From assembly GCA_900550105.1 (NCBI GenBank), contig URQW01000030.1, positions 1-34,269 on the forward strand: a stretch of DNA of 34,269 bases, in the 5' to 3' direction. Made by a program: the position numbers and the translations under genes. Within the stretch, counting starts at the first letter, position 1. Each line of letters begins with the position of its first letter. The notes below the pieces were generated by a model, which saw only the letters and a program-made list of their open reading frames with translations, ran no database searches and had not been told where the DNA came from. The stretch is from an uncultured Pelosinus sp. GTDB taxonomy: Bacteria; Bacillota; Negativicutes; UMGS1260. Shown piece by piece: positions 1-7,771 of the stretch.

Positions 1-1
1 T

Positions 2-1369
2 CATGAATCGGCGCTAAGAACGATCATTAGTGACCAAACGACCAAAATTGAAATCTACCGTGATGATTTCACGGGCACAGTGACAAATTCTGATGTATAT
101 ATTACCTATGGTAATAGCTTTACGAAAAACACCAAGGATCACGTCATTCAGGAAGAAACGAATCAAACGATCCATCGACTTCCCGTCCATGGCTTAAAAT
201 GGATGCGAGCTAAACTCATTCATGCTGACGATGACAAGAATTATTACGCGTCCTATGAGATTGTTAAAAATAAGAATGAGGTTTACACGCTCTTTTTCAA
301 ATCGAGCGAACCTATTACGATTGATAAAGAAGTTGTCCAAAGTTTTAAAGTGACCGCACGCTCTGGTGCAGCCAATCTCATTCGTCCGGCTGTTGCGATT
401 ACGCCCAATTGGAATGACGAAACGAAAGCTCTCTATCAGCATTATTTTGCCGCTACAGCCCCGCTGCGTTGGGGTATCTTTGAAAAAACCTCGCCAAAAA
501 ACTTTACCTACTTAAAATCCCTGGAACAAAAATTAGATTATCAGTTTCCAGTTGTTACCCGCTATCAATCACTCACCGGCCAGTACTTTCCGATGGAAGA
601 TTTAAAAAACGCTTACGCGAATGGACGTCTCGTCGAACTGACGATGCAAACCTTTCTCTGGGGCGCCAAAGATGAGGTAAACCGTAGTATTATGTATGAT
701 GTCCTCGACGGACGCTATGATGCCTATCTCAATTCCTATGCGAAAAAGCTCAAAGAATTCGGGCACCCCGTTCTGTTTCGTCTCAATAATGAAATGAACG
801 GCGACTGGTGCTGGTATTCTGCCTTTAACACTAGCAAAGACACTGATATTTATACAGGCGTGTGGCGTTATATTTATCAAATTTTCCAAGCCAACGGCGT
901 CAACAATGTGTTATGGGTCTGGAATCCCCATAGCCCATCAAAACCAACTTTCGCCTGGAACCATTATATGATGTATTATCCCGGCGATGAATATGTCGAT
1001 ATTATCGGTTTAACTGGTTACAATAACGGCACGTATTACCCTGGCGAAACATGGCGGTCTTTTGATCAGATTTATGGCAATCTCTATAAAGAATATGCCG
1101 ACCTCTTTGTACAACCCTTTATGATTGCTGAGTTTGGTTCTAATTCCGTCGGCGGTGATAAAGCGGCCTGGGTAAGAGATATGTTCGCTTCTCTGCCTCG
1201 CTATGACCGCATTAAACTGGCCGTATGGTGGAGTTCCACTGATTATGATGCCAAAGGTCAGCCTGCTCGTATTTACAATCTTGATGAAAATGCAGCCGTC
1301 ATTGAAGCCTTTCGTGAGGGTTTAACGAAAGGGGCCTCTTTACAGGACGGCTCTAACCCGGTAAAATAA
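2..1369 (+). CDS. GH26 family beta-mannanase-like glycoside hydrolase, 5' end outside the window
   Basis: The reading frame is open from the first full codon of the window, so the true start lies upstream; the GTG at 80 is only the first in-frame start codon inside the window. The C-terminal half has the glycoside hydrolase family 26 signature. NNEMNG carries the likely acid/base Glu at codon 791-793, followed by a WVWNP segment and a Y-P-G-D-E-Y-V-D stretch, and IAEFGS carries the likely nucleophile Glu at codon 1130-1132. GH26 enzymes mostly cleave beta-1,4-mannan, and some members sit in exopolysaccharide loci. The part upstream of the catalytic domain (roughly codons 2-400) is unassigned and may be an accessory domain. 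Any signal peptide would be outside the window. No terminator hairpin separates it from the symporter gene 93 bases downstream. Family call is firm, substrate is not. Confidence 0.85.
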   Translation, partial: HESALRTIISDQTTKIEIYRDDFTGTVTNSDVYITYGNSFTKNTKDHVIQEETNQTIHRLPVHGLKWMRAKLIHADDDKNYYASYEIVKNKNEVYTLFFKSSEPITIDKEVVQSFKVTARSGAANLIRPAVAITPNWNDETKALYQHYFAATAPLRWGIFEKTSPKNFTYLKSLEQKLDYQFPVVTRYQSLTGQYFPMEDLKNAYANGRLVELTMQTFLWGAKDEVNRSIMYDVLDGRYDAYLNSYAKKLKEFGHPVLFRLNNEMNGDWCWYSAFNTSKDTDIYTGVWRYIYQIFQANGVNNVLWVWNPHSPSKPTFAWNHYMMYYPGDEYVDIIGLTGYNNGTYYPGETWRSFDQIYGNLYKEYADLFVQPFMIAEFGSNSVGGDKAAWVRDMFASLPRYDRIKLAVWWSSTDYDAKGQPARIYNLDENAAVIEAFREGLTKGASLQDGSNPVK

Positions 1370-1394
1370 ACCTGTATAACATTGTATGCACCAC

Positions 1395-1464
1395 TGTAGG
1401 ATTGTAGGATTTGGTAGGATGAAGCAAGTAAAAACTAAACTGTTTCTTTGTAGAAAGGTAGGAT
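1395..1464 (+). repeat. Four GTAGGAT repeats in the leader of the symporter-hutP operon
   Basis: The heptamer GTAGGAT occurs at 1396-1402, 1404-1410, 1414-1420 and 1458-1464, the last overlapping the symporter start region. UAG triplets fall at 1397, 1405, 1415, 1451 and 1459, and AAG at 1422 and 1426. The UAG at 1415 and AAG at 1422 are separated by exactly four bases. HutP of Bacillus is known to bind NAG triplets separated by four bases, and a HutP-family gene lies in this operon, so these may be its RNA target. That link is inference. TAGGAT also resembles a weak -10 box, which is an alternative reading. Confidence 0.45.
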
Positions 1465-2905
1465 GGTATTTATGTCAATTCCCTTGATTATTGTCTCACT
1501 TTATGTCGTGCTGCTCTTTGCGATCAGCCTCTATGCTCGTCATGTGGCTTCCAAAAATAGCGCTGGTTTTTTACTAGCAGGACGCCAGCTCAACACAGCC
1601 ATGGTGGCTGTCAATATTTCCGGTGTGGCCGTCGGCGCCGCCTCCACGATCGGCGTAGCCGAAAATGCCTTTCAGGTTGGTATTTCCGCCGGATGGTATA
1701 CAGCAGCTTGGGCCGCAGGCGCTATTGCCATGGGCGTAATCGGCGCAAAACGCTATCGTGCCGTGGAGTGCACTACGTTACCGCAATTCTTTGAACATTA
1801 CTATGATACGAAAGGTCGGACTGCCTGCGTATTTGGTCTAATTATTATTCAGCTTGTTATTACCTCCCTGCAATACTTGGCAGGCGGCGCCATCTTATCA
1901 TCACTGCTGCCGGAAGTATTTACAATGGAGACAGGTATGTATACAAGCGCTGTCGTCTTTATCGGCGTTACGCTCATCGGCGGTCTTTGGTCTTCCGGCC
2001 TTGCGAATATTATAAGCATTACACTCATCTATTTCGGTATTTTCATCAGCACTTTTGAAGCAGTCACCAACCAAGGCGGTCTAGCCACGCTCGCTGCTAA
2101 ACTGCCGCCTACGACAGATTGGTTTGGTCCTGTCGGCGGTTTAGGCCTTGCAACAATTACTGGCTGGTTTGTTGTTATGATTACTCAAACGCTGTCAGCA
2201 CAAGGTCCGGTCCAGGTTGCCTGTGCGGCTAAAAATACCACAACAGCTCGCCGCGGTTTTCTCTGGGGGGCGCTCCTGATTCTACCAATTGGTTTTCTCT
2301 GCGCAATCTTAGGACTTGCCGCTAAAGTAAATTATCCCGGCATTCAGTCTACTATGGCTCTGCCGCAAATCATTATGAGTTTGAACCCTGTTTTGTCAGG
2401 CATTACCTTATCAGCCCTCTGGGCTGTTGACGTCTCAACGGCCTGCCATTTGCTCCTTGGTGCTGGCGCGCTCTTTTGCCAAGATATTTACAAACGCTTT
2501 ATACACCCCACAGTGAACGAAAAAACCTATCTCTTGGTAAATCGCCTCTCCGTGCTAGTGTTAGGTCTGATGACTCTATACTTTGCTTTCCATGCCGTCG
2601 GCATTTTAAAAACATTATTAATTGGCCTAAGTCTGACAACAGCTTTTACACTTGTCTTTTTGGCCACGCTCTTTTTCCCAGGACTTTGCCGCCGCAGCTC
2701 GGCTTTTTATACGACTATTGCCGGGATCTTAGCGCTAGCCGCGTGGCAATTCATTCCAGCCGTCCGTATTTTCTCTCACCCAATTTATCTAGAATGGGCT
2801 GTCTGCCTTGCCGCCTTTACTCTCACAGCAATTGTCGATAAACGTTCGATTCTCAGTGATTCCTCGCAAAAAAACGTTTTGATTGGAGATATGATTAAAT
2901 CATGA
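1463..2905 (+). CDS. Sodium:solute symporter (SSS/SLC5 family)
   Basis: An almost wholly hydrophobic protein of 480 residues with about 12-13 predicted membrane segments. It has the SSS-type opening: a first helix, the loop with F-L-L-A-G-R, then a helix containing G-A-A-S-T-I-G-V-A-E-N-A-F. Members co-transport Na+ with sugars, amino acids or organic acids across the inner membrane; the substrate cannot be read from the sequence. The start is uncertain. ATG at 1463 lies only four bases after AAAGG, while ATG at 1472 (MSIPL) lies nine bases after TAGG. The stop codon overlaps the next start as ATGA (2902-2905), so the HutP-like gene is translationally coupled to it. It is distantly similar to the symporter at 16579-17976 in the other operon. 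The preceding gene is a GH26 hydrolase, which may be coincidental. Confidence 0.85.
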   Translation: MVFMSIPLIIVSLYVVLLFAISLYARHVASKNSAGFLLAGRQLNTAMVAVNISGVAVGAASTIGVAENAFQVGISAGWYTAAWAAGAIAMGVIGAKRYRAVECTTLPQFFEHYYDTKGRTACVFGLIIIQLVITSLQYLAGGAILSSLLPEVFTMETGMYTSAVVFIGVTLIGGLWSSGLANIISITLIYFGIFISTFEAVTNQGGLATLAAKLPPTTDWFGPVGGLGLATITGWFVVMITQTLSAQGPVQVACAAKNTTTARRGFLWGALLILPIGFLCAILGLAAKVNYPGIQSTMALPQIIMSLNPVLSGITLSALWAVDVSTACHLLLGAGALFCQDIYKRFIHPTVNEKTYLLVNRLSVLVLGLMTLYFAFHAVGILKTLLIGLSLTTAFTLVFLATLFFPGLCRRSSAFYTTIAGILALAAWQFIPAVRIFSHPIYLEWAVCLAAFTLTAIVDKRSILSDSSQKNVLIGDMIKS

Positions 2906-3324
2906 CAGAATCAAGCACTCATGTTGCTAGAGCAGCGCTGCGTCTGGCGCTTAGTCAGAGCCGCGAAGAAGAACAGCAGCTTCGCGCGATGTACGGCAAA
3001 GAACAGATCCTTGTCACTGCAGTCGATTTTGGCGGCGATTTTGTTCCCCTCATGAAAAAAATTATTGAGCGAGCTGCCGTAGCCGCTCAGCGTCAAGGGC
3101 TTGTACCGGCTAACCACGTCGGGGAAGGCGCTGTCGCTGGTGCTACTAAAGCCGCGTTGGAACAAGTTTCAGCAAAAGCTTTAGGCATGAGTGTCGGCGG
3201 TAAAATTGGTCTGGCCCGCTACGGCGAGCATTTGTGTGTGGCCCTCTTTCTCGCTGTCGGTGTATTAAATTTGAATGAGGTCGCTGTAGGGTTGGCGCAT
3301 CGGTCCTTAGCGGACATTTCATAG
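2902..3324 (+). CDS. HutP-family RNA-binding antiterminator-like protein
   Basis: A 140-residue protein. Central and C-terminal segments (VDFGGDFVPLMKKIIERAAVAA, GAVAGATKAAL, VGGKIGLARYGEH, LNEVAVGLAHR) are typical of HutP-family proteins of Clostridia and Negativicutes. Bacillus HutP is a hexameric, ligand- and Mg2+-dependent RNA-binding protein that prevents termination in the histidine-utilisation operon. In my remembered alignment, the two metal-binding histidines of the S-H-x3-H segment of the Bacillus protein fall on Gly residues here (EGAVAG), while the C-terminal His of GLAHR is kept. The ligand or metal dependence may therefore differ. The start overlaps the symporter stop (ATGA), so expression is coupled to transport. 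No hut enzymes are nearby, so it probably senses something other than, or in addition to, histidine. A strong terminator follows at 3362-3392. Confidence 0.75.
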   Translation: MTESSTHVARAALRLALSQSREEEQQLRAMYGKEQILVTAVDFGGDFVPLMKKIIERAAVAAQRQGLVPANHVGEGAVAGATKAALEQVSAKALGMSVGGKIGLARYGEHLCVALFLAVGVLNLNEVAVGLAHRSLADIS

Positions 3325-3361
3325 CACACTTACGCGTAAGTAATATTGCCAAATTTTTGCC

Positions 3362-3392
3362 AAAACCGCAGATATTTTATATCTGCGGTTTT
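3362..3392 (+). terminator. Intrinsic terminator after the hutP-like gene
   Basis: A perfect 14-bp inverted repeat, AAAACCGCAGATAT and its complement, with a TTT loop, ending in TTTT-A-TT. It closes the symporter-HutP transcript 40 bases after the stop. Confidence 0.9.
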
Positions 3393-3470
3393 ATTCTTAC
3401 TAGAAAACGCCAAACTTTTTTCCTATTTCGCTATTTTTTACTAGTCAAAGACTCTTATTGTGACATACAA

Positions 3471-3498
3471 TTGATAGAGATACTCTTATTTTTATACT
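3471..3498 (+). promoter_or_regulatory. Sigma-A promoter for the HD-GYP gene
   Basis: TTGATA (3471-3476), 16-base spacer, TATACT (3493-3498); each hexamer is one mismatch from consensus. It lies about 28 bases before the TTG start, behind the terminator of the upstream operon. Confidence 0.55.
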
Positions 3499-3525
3499 AG
3501 ACTTTTATTTTGAGGAAGTGAGTCT

Positions 3526-4587
3526 TTGCGACGAATTGATATCCAAGAGGCAAAACCAGGGATGGTTTTAGCCCGTGATATTATGACTTATACAGGGATG
3601 ATTCTATTATCACGCAACGTGGTGCTAACTCAAAGCTATATTGCCAAGCTTGAGGCCATGCAGGTAAGCACTTTATGTGTCATTGACCCCCTTTATGAGG
3701 GGATTGAAGAAACAGAATATATAAGCATTGAAATGCAACAACAGGCGCTGTCTATCCTTCATCAAACCATGTCTGACTTAAAAAACAAGGGGACTTTTTC
3801 GGTAAAACTGTTATCCAATATGGCCTCCGACTTAGTCGAAGAACTTCTTAGTCAGGCAGACATTTCCATTTGTCTGACAGGAATTTTCTCCCATGACGAT
3901 ACGACCTTTTCCCATTCTCTCAATTGTGCAATTTACGCGATCTTACTAGGAAGATTCAGCGATTTGACCGTACCGCAACTCAAAGAACTTGCCTGCGGCG
4001 CCTTACTTCACGACGTGGGGAAAAACGAAATCAGCCTAGATTTATTGAATAAACCAGAGAAGCTAACTGAAGAAGAATTTGAGCTATTAAAAAATCATGC
4101 CCAGTGGGGATTTAATTCCTTAAGAAAAATGCGGTGGGAGCTCTCTAGTTTATCGGCCCATATGGCCTGGCAACACCACGAACGAATTGATGGAACAGGC
4201 TATCCTCGCGGCCTCAAAGGCGACGAAATTTTGCAATATGCTCGTATTTTAGCTATTGCTGATGTTTATGACGCCATTACGGCGAATCGCCCTTATCGTC
4301 GGGCAATGCCGCCCAAACAAGCTTATGATATTATTTATAAAGGTCTCGGAGTGCATTTTGACCAAGCTTTAGGACAACGGTTTCTATCTCGCGTGGCTCT
4401 CTATGCGCCGGGAACCATGGTTGTATTAAATACAGGCCAGTCCGCCCTCGTTGTATCGGTTCCCTTTGACGCTCCGTCTAAACCGGTGATTCGCATTATA
4501 ACCGATCAAGAAGGCAAGGTTTGTTCGCCCCATGAGATCTCATTAAAAGATACTCCCCTGCTAAAAATCATGTATTGCAAGACCTAA
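3526..4587 (+). CDS. HD-GYP domain cyclic-di-GMP phosphodiesterase
   Basis: A 353-residue soluble protein. The N-terminal ~110 residues (opening with RRIDIQEAKPGMVLARDI) are a short domain often found before HD-GYP domains. The HD-GYP catalytic domain follows, with HD at residues 162-163, a later HxxxG, HHE at 217-219 and DGTGYPRGL immediately after. All metal-binding and GYP signature elements are present, so active hydrolysis of c-di-GMP is expected. No membrane segment or receiver domain is visible, so its input signal is unknown. The start is TTG with GAGGA nine bases upstream. About 60 residues follow the HD-GYP core. The gene stands alone with its own promoter. A PilZ-type c-di-GMP receptor lies 7 kb away at 11861-12562, a possible functional partner. 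Confidence 0.9.
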   Translation: MRRIDIQEAKPGMVLARDIMTYTGMILLSRNVVLTQSYIAKLEAMQVSTLCVIDPLYEGIEETEYISIEMQQQALSILHQTMSDLKNKGTFSVKLLSNMASDLVEELLSQADISICLTGIFSHDDTTFSHSLNCAIYAILLGRFSDLTVPQLKELACGALLHDVGKNEISLDLLNKPEKLTEEEFELLKNHAQWGFNSLRKMRWELSSLSAHMAWQHHERIDGTGYPRGLKGDEILQYARILAIADVYDAITANRPYRRAMPPKQAYDIIYKGLGVHFDQALGQRFLSRVALYAPGTMVVLNTGQSALVVSVPFDAPSKPVIRIITDQEGKVCSPHEISLKDTPLLKIMYCKT

Positions 4588-4641
4588 ACAGGATTTTGAA
4601 GAAATTTGCAGGAAAAAAATGCGTAAAAGCTTTGATTGTTG

Positions 4642-4647
4642 TATAAT
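4642..4647 (+). promoter_or_regulatory. Candidate -10 element upstream of dapL
   Basis: A perfect TATAAT 37 bases before the dapL ATG. No convincing -35 hexamer sits 16-18 bases upstream, so this is a weak call. Confidence 0.35.
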
Positions 4648-4683
4648 TTAAGTATTGTTTACAGTTTGAAAGGAGTTTATTAC

Positions 4684-5916
4684 ATGGCTACTATTAATGA
4701 AAATTATTTGAAGTTACCAGGCAGCTATTTGTTTGCTGAAATTGCCCGCAGAGTGGCGCACTTTAAAGATGAACATCCCGATGCGGACATTATTCGTTTA
4801 GGGATTGGCGATGTAACACGCCCCTTGCCGCCTGCAGTAATCGACAGCTTACATGCAGCAGTTGATGAAATGGCTGATGAAAAAACCTTCCGCGGCTACG
4901 GTCCAGAACAAGGCTATGCCTTTTTAATTCAAAAAATTATTGATACTGATTATGTTCCACGCGGTATTGATTTAGCGGTTGATGAAATCTTTGTCAGTGA
5001 TGGTTCGAAAAGTGATGTAGGTAATATTCAGGAAATCTTCGGTTTGGAAAATACCGTTGCCATTACGGATCCTGTATATCCGGTTTATCTTGACACCAAT
5101 GTCATGGCCGGTCGTACTGGCGAACTCGTAAATGGAAAATTTGGCAAAGTTCTCTACCTTACTTGCAATCAGGCCAATAACTTTGTGCCAGAACTTCCCC
5201 AGGAAAAAGCAGATTTAATTTATTTGTGCATGCCTAATAATCCCACAGGAACTACGCTGACGAGAGAGCAGCTAAAAGTTTGGGTCGATTACGCCAAAGC
5301 GAATGGCTCGATCCTCCTTTATGACTCCGCTTATGAAGCCTATATCCAGGAAGATAATATTCCTCACAGCATTTATGAAATTGAAGGCGCGAAAGATGTA
5401 GCTATTGAATTTAGATCCTTCTCCAAAACAGCAGGATTTACTGGTACTCGTTGTGCTTATACAGTAGTACCGAAAACAGTTATGGCTGCTGCTGCTGACG
5501 GAACGATGCATCCCTTAAACAGCCTCTGGAATCGTCGTCAAACCACGAAATTTAATGGTGTACCTTATATTATTCAAAAAGGCGCTGAAGCTGTTTACTC
5601 CGAAGCAGGCCAAAAACAGGTAAAAGCCCTTGTCGCTTATTACATGGCCAATGCCAAAATCATTCGTGACGGTCTCGCTAGCCTTGGCCTCACTGTATTC
5701 GGCGGCGTGAACGCCCCTTATATCTGGCTGAAAGTTCCCGAAGGCCTCGACTCCTGGCAATTCTTTGATAAACTTTTATCAGAAGCTAACATTGTCGGTA
5801 CGCCAGGCAGCGGCTTTGGCCCAGCCGGCGAAGGCTATTTCCGTTTAACCGCTTTCGGCAATCAGGAAAGTACCAAAGAAGCAGTAGAACGCATCAAAAC
5901 AAGATTAAAGCTGTAA
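4684..5916 (+). CDS. dapL: LL-diaminopimelate aminotransferase
   Basis: Converts tetrahydrodipicolinate directly to LL-2,6-diaminopimelate with glutamate as amino donor, the one-step aminotransferase route to lysine and meso-DAP for the cell wall. The protein is 410 residues from ATG at 4684, the usual DapL length. This start has AAAGGAG eight bases upstream and gives the typical N-terminus MATINENYLKLPGSYLF; an in-frame ATG at 4636 is rejected. Fold-type I PLP aminotransferase features are MPNNPTGT (residues 183-190), the substrate-binding GYGPEQGY segment near 71-78, and the PLP-lysine K248 in RSFSKTAGFTGTR. It is a single gene between two terminators. DapL presence fits Clostridia or Negativicutes. 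Confidence 0.95.
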   Translation: MATINENYLKLPGSYLFAEIARRVAHFKDEHPDADIIRLGIGDVTRPLPPAVIDSLHAAVDEMADEKTFRGYGPEQGYAFLIQKIIDTDYVPRGIDLAVDEIFVSDGSKSDVGNIQEIFGLENTVAITDPVYPVYLDTNVMAGRTGELVNGKFGKVLYLTCNQANNFVPELPQEKADLIYLCMPNNPTGTTLTREQLKVWVDYAKANGSILLYDSAYEAYIQEDNIPHSIYEIEGAKDVAIEFRSFSKTAGFTGTRCAYTVVPKTVMAAAADGTMHPLNSLWNRRQTTKFNGVPYIIQKGAEAVYSEAGQKQVKALVAYYMANAKIIRDGLASLGLTVFGGVNAPYIWLKVPEGLDSWQFFDKLLSEANIVGTPGSGFGPAGEGYFRLTAFGNQESTKEAVERIKTRLKL

Positions 5917-5943
5917 AAACTATCTTTTATCCGGACTAAGATA

Positions 5944-5981
5944 CGAAAGGCCCTATCACAGTTACGTGATAGGGCCTTTCG
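5944..5981. terminator. Bidirectional hairpin between dapL and the HD hydrolase gene
   Basis: A perfect 16-bp inverted repeat (CGAAAGGCCCTATCAC and complement) with a 6-base loop, 27 bases after the dapL stop. The T-tract is poor, but the GC-rich stem and convergent placement suit a shared terminator. Confidence 0.75.
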
Positions 5982-6053
5982 TTCGAAAATCACAAATCGC
6001 ATTGCTGCAAGAAAGGATTTGTACACGGATCGGGCTTAGCAGCTATTTTATGC

Positions 6054-6800
6054 TTACCTTTGAGCACGTTTTGCCATATAAGCATGCATGGCTTCACGAA
6101 TCGCTTTCAGTTCGGGCGTACCAGGTAGATAGGCAAGAATATGATCGACATAGTTTTTCTCCCTAACTTTCTGCACCGTCCAGTCAAAATTTAAATCATA
6201 CACCCAAGAGAGACGGACAAGTTTTCGATCATCAGGCGTTTTCATATTTTCAAAAAAAGTTTGTTTGCCAACAGCTAAATCCTGCAGAATCTGAGGACTG
6301 CAGCCTTGTTCCGTTGGTGGCGCCAGAAACGGTTCCAGAACGCGAAAAATATCAAGTTTATCACCATCGCGAATGATTTTCGCAAAAAGCAAGTGCCGCT
6401 CTGTCGGCGCTGCTGGTATTTTGACAGCATTATGGGCCCCGATCGCAAACCGCACAATATCAGTATCGGCTTCACTAATCAGCGCCAACCAGCCCAGCCG
6501 TTCCAGTTCGACTAGACCTAATTCAGCGTGATTAACGGAAAGTTTATCATTAAAAGTCTTATAACGACTATATTGGGAAAAGCGCCCCACATCATGCCAC
6601 AATCCAATGAGCTCGCTTAAAGCTTGATCCGCCGCGCCAAGCTGCAAGACTTGAGCTAACGACCGACAGTGAGCTGCTACTTTATCAGTATGAAATTCCT
6701 TCATATCCATATGCTGCTGAATATCAACATCATCAGAACGAAACTTAGCCACATAGTCATGAAAAGCCTTTGTTCTTTCTGCTAAAAAAGCTTGATCCAT
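6054..6800 (-). CDS. HD-domain metal-dependent phosphohydrolase
   Basis: A 248-residue soluble protein with an HD domain: candidate first metal His residues at 37 or 44, the HD pair at 69-70 in GLWHDVGRF, then a GAHN segment and a later IIRDGDKLD segment. This is the plain HD superfamily, not HD-GYP, and related proteins hydrolyse nucleotides or phosphoesters. No specific substrate can be assigned. A strong AGGGAGGAG precedes the ATG. It is divergent from mgsA with an 85-base shared promoter region and convergent with dapL. No fused regulatory or membrane domain is visible. Confidence 0.8.
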   Translation of the reverse strand: MDQAFLAERTKAFHDYVAKFRSDDVDIQQHMDMKEFHTDKVAAHCRSLAQVLQLGAADQALSELIGLWHDVGRFSQYSRYKTFNDKLSVNHAELGLVELERLGWLALISEADTDIVRFAIGAHNAVKIPAAPTERHLLFAKIIRDGDKLDIFRVLEPFLAPPTEQGCSPQILQDLAVGKQTFFENMKTPDDRKLVRLSWVYDLNFDWTVQKVREKNYVDHILAYLPGTPELKAIREAMHAYMAKRAQR

Positions 6801-6826
6801 ACAAACTCCTCCCTACGGTAAAAAAC

Positions 6827-6855
6827 TTTACGAAGCCCTCAATCTTTGCTAAGAT
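6827..6855 (+). promoter_or_regulatory. Candidate extended -10 promoter for mgsA
   Basis: TTTACG (6827-6832), 17-base spacer ending in TGC, then TAAGAT (6850-6855). The TGn extension compensates for the moderate hexamers. It ends 30 bases before the mgsA start. Confidence 0.45.
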
Positions 6856-6885
6856 TACATTAGGAAACAAAAGGAGTGAGGCCAG

Positions 6886-7260
6886 TTGAAAACAATAGCA
6901 CTAATTGCCCATGACAAGAAGAAACAAGAAATGCTCGCCTTTGTAAAAGAACATAAAAACATTCTTTCGCATTATCATCTGATTGCCACGGCTACCACCG
7001 GTCGCCTAATCTCCGAAGAAACATCGCTCCCTGTTCTCACCTTTTTATCAGGCCCTTTAGGCGGTGATCAGCAAATTGGCGCTCGTATTGCTGACGGCGA
7101 AGTAGCTCTCGTTATTTTCCTCCGCGATCCGCTTACAGCGCAGCCCCATGAACCTGACATTACAGCGCTGCTTCGCGTTTGCGATGTTCATAATATTCCC
7201 CTTGCAACAAACCAGACTAGTGCTCATCTATTACTGACGGCTTTTGATGAAGCTCATTAA
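6886..7260 (+). CDS. mgsA: Methylglyoxal synthase
   Basis: Converts dihydroxyacetone phosphate to methylglyoxal and phosphate, a bypass that releases phosphate when sugar phosphates accumulate. The 124 residues cover the full MGS-like domain: IALIAHDKKK at the N-terminus, ATATTGRLIS for phosphate binding, SGPLGGDQQIGA with the catalytic Asp, and HEPDITALLR matching the conserved H-x-P-D segment with the second Asp. The start is TTG with AAGGAG nine bases upstream; no ATG alternative precedes the conserved core. It is shorter at the C-terminus than the E. coli enzyme, as in other Firmicutes. A functional link to the operon at 14-22.5 kb is possible because PdxA2 yields DHAP, but that is speculative. 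Confidence 0.93.
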   Translation: MKTIALIAHDKKKQEMLAFVKEHKNILSHYHLIATATTGRLISEETSLPVLTFLSGPLGGDQQIGARIADGEVALVIFLRDPLTAQPHEPDITALLRVCDVHNIPLATNQTSAHLLLTAFDEAH

Positions 7261-7275
7261 TTTATGACTTTTGAC

Positions 7276-7317
7276 AAAATAAGCGAATCTATCACGTTTG
7301 ATAGATTCGCTTATTTT
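7276..7317. terminator. Bidirectional terminator shared by mgsA and the usp gene
   Basis: A perfect inverted repeat of about 18-19 bp (AAATAAGCGAATCTATCA and complement) with a CGTT loop, followed by a T-run on plus and an A/T-rich run on minus. Its edge touches the stop codon of the universal stress protein gene (7317-7319). Confidence 0.92.
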
Positions 7318-7757
7318 TATTTAACGGCCAATACTGGTACAGGCAAATACGTCACGAGTTTATGAGCCACACTGCCCACAAGCAGTCCTTCAAAACCACC
7401 AAGACCACGGGTGCCGCAAATGACCATATCGGCCTTTACGTCTGTTACATAATGCTGTATCTCGTCAACAACATTGCCAAACAGAGTTGCCGTGTGAACA
7501 ACTACATTCTGCGCTTCGCAAAAAGATTTTGCCGCCTCCAGCTGTTCCTCAATCTCTTTTTCGGCCATTTCTTTTAACTCTTCCGAAAAGCAAACGCCGG
7601 CATAATCTACACCGACAAGTAAAGATGATGGTACTAGCACCATGACAACATCAATCACCGCTTTAGAAGCGCCAGCAAATTTCACAGCCCAATCCAAAGC
7701 CCGTTTACTATGCTCTGATCCATCATAGGCCACTACAATTTTTTTGAGTTCAATCAT
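7317..7757 (-). CDS. Universal stress protein, UspA family
   Basis: A 146-residue single-domain Usp protein. It begins KKIVVAYDGSEHSKRALDWA, with the conserved Asp of the nucleotide pocket, and ends with the ATP-binding signature G-x2-G-x9-G-S in GTRGLGGFEGLLVGSVAHKL, then PVPVLAVK. It is therefore expected to be of the ATP-binding subclass. These proteins act in the cytoplasm under starvation or stress, and the precise role is not known. It lies 14 bases downstream of the gamma-carbonic anhydrase-like gene and is probably cotranscribed with it. Confidence 0.92.
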   Translation of the reverse strand: MIELKKIVVAYDGSEHSKRALDWAVKFAGASKAVIDVVMVLVPSSLLVGVDYAGVCFSEELKEMAEKEIEEQLEAAKSFCEAQNVVVHTATLFGNVVDEIQHYVTDVKADMVICGTRGLGGFEGLLVGSVAHKLVTYLPVPVLAVK

Positions 7758-7771
7758 GGGATTTCCCTCCT

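Noticed and set aside
1370..1462. GTAGGAT repeats as a CRISPR or mobile-element relic
   Set aside because: The units are only seven bases, irregularly spaced, with no spacers or terminal inverted repeats.
2476..2841. Overlapping 121-codon frame inside the symporter gene
   Set aside because: It lies wholly within the symporter in another frame, lacks a ribosome site and any recognisable domain, and is rich in unlikely residues for a protein core.
3325..3525. Small gene or tRNA in the gap after the hutP-like gene
   Set aside because: The 201 bases contain a terminator, A/T-rich DNA and a promoter, and no cloverleaf or coding frame with a ribosome site.
4588..4683. Lysine riboswitch before dapL
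   Set aside because: The leader is under 100 bases and shows no long paired structure; a lysine riboswitch needs about 170 bases.
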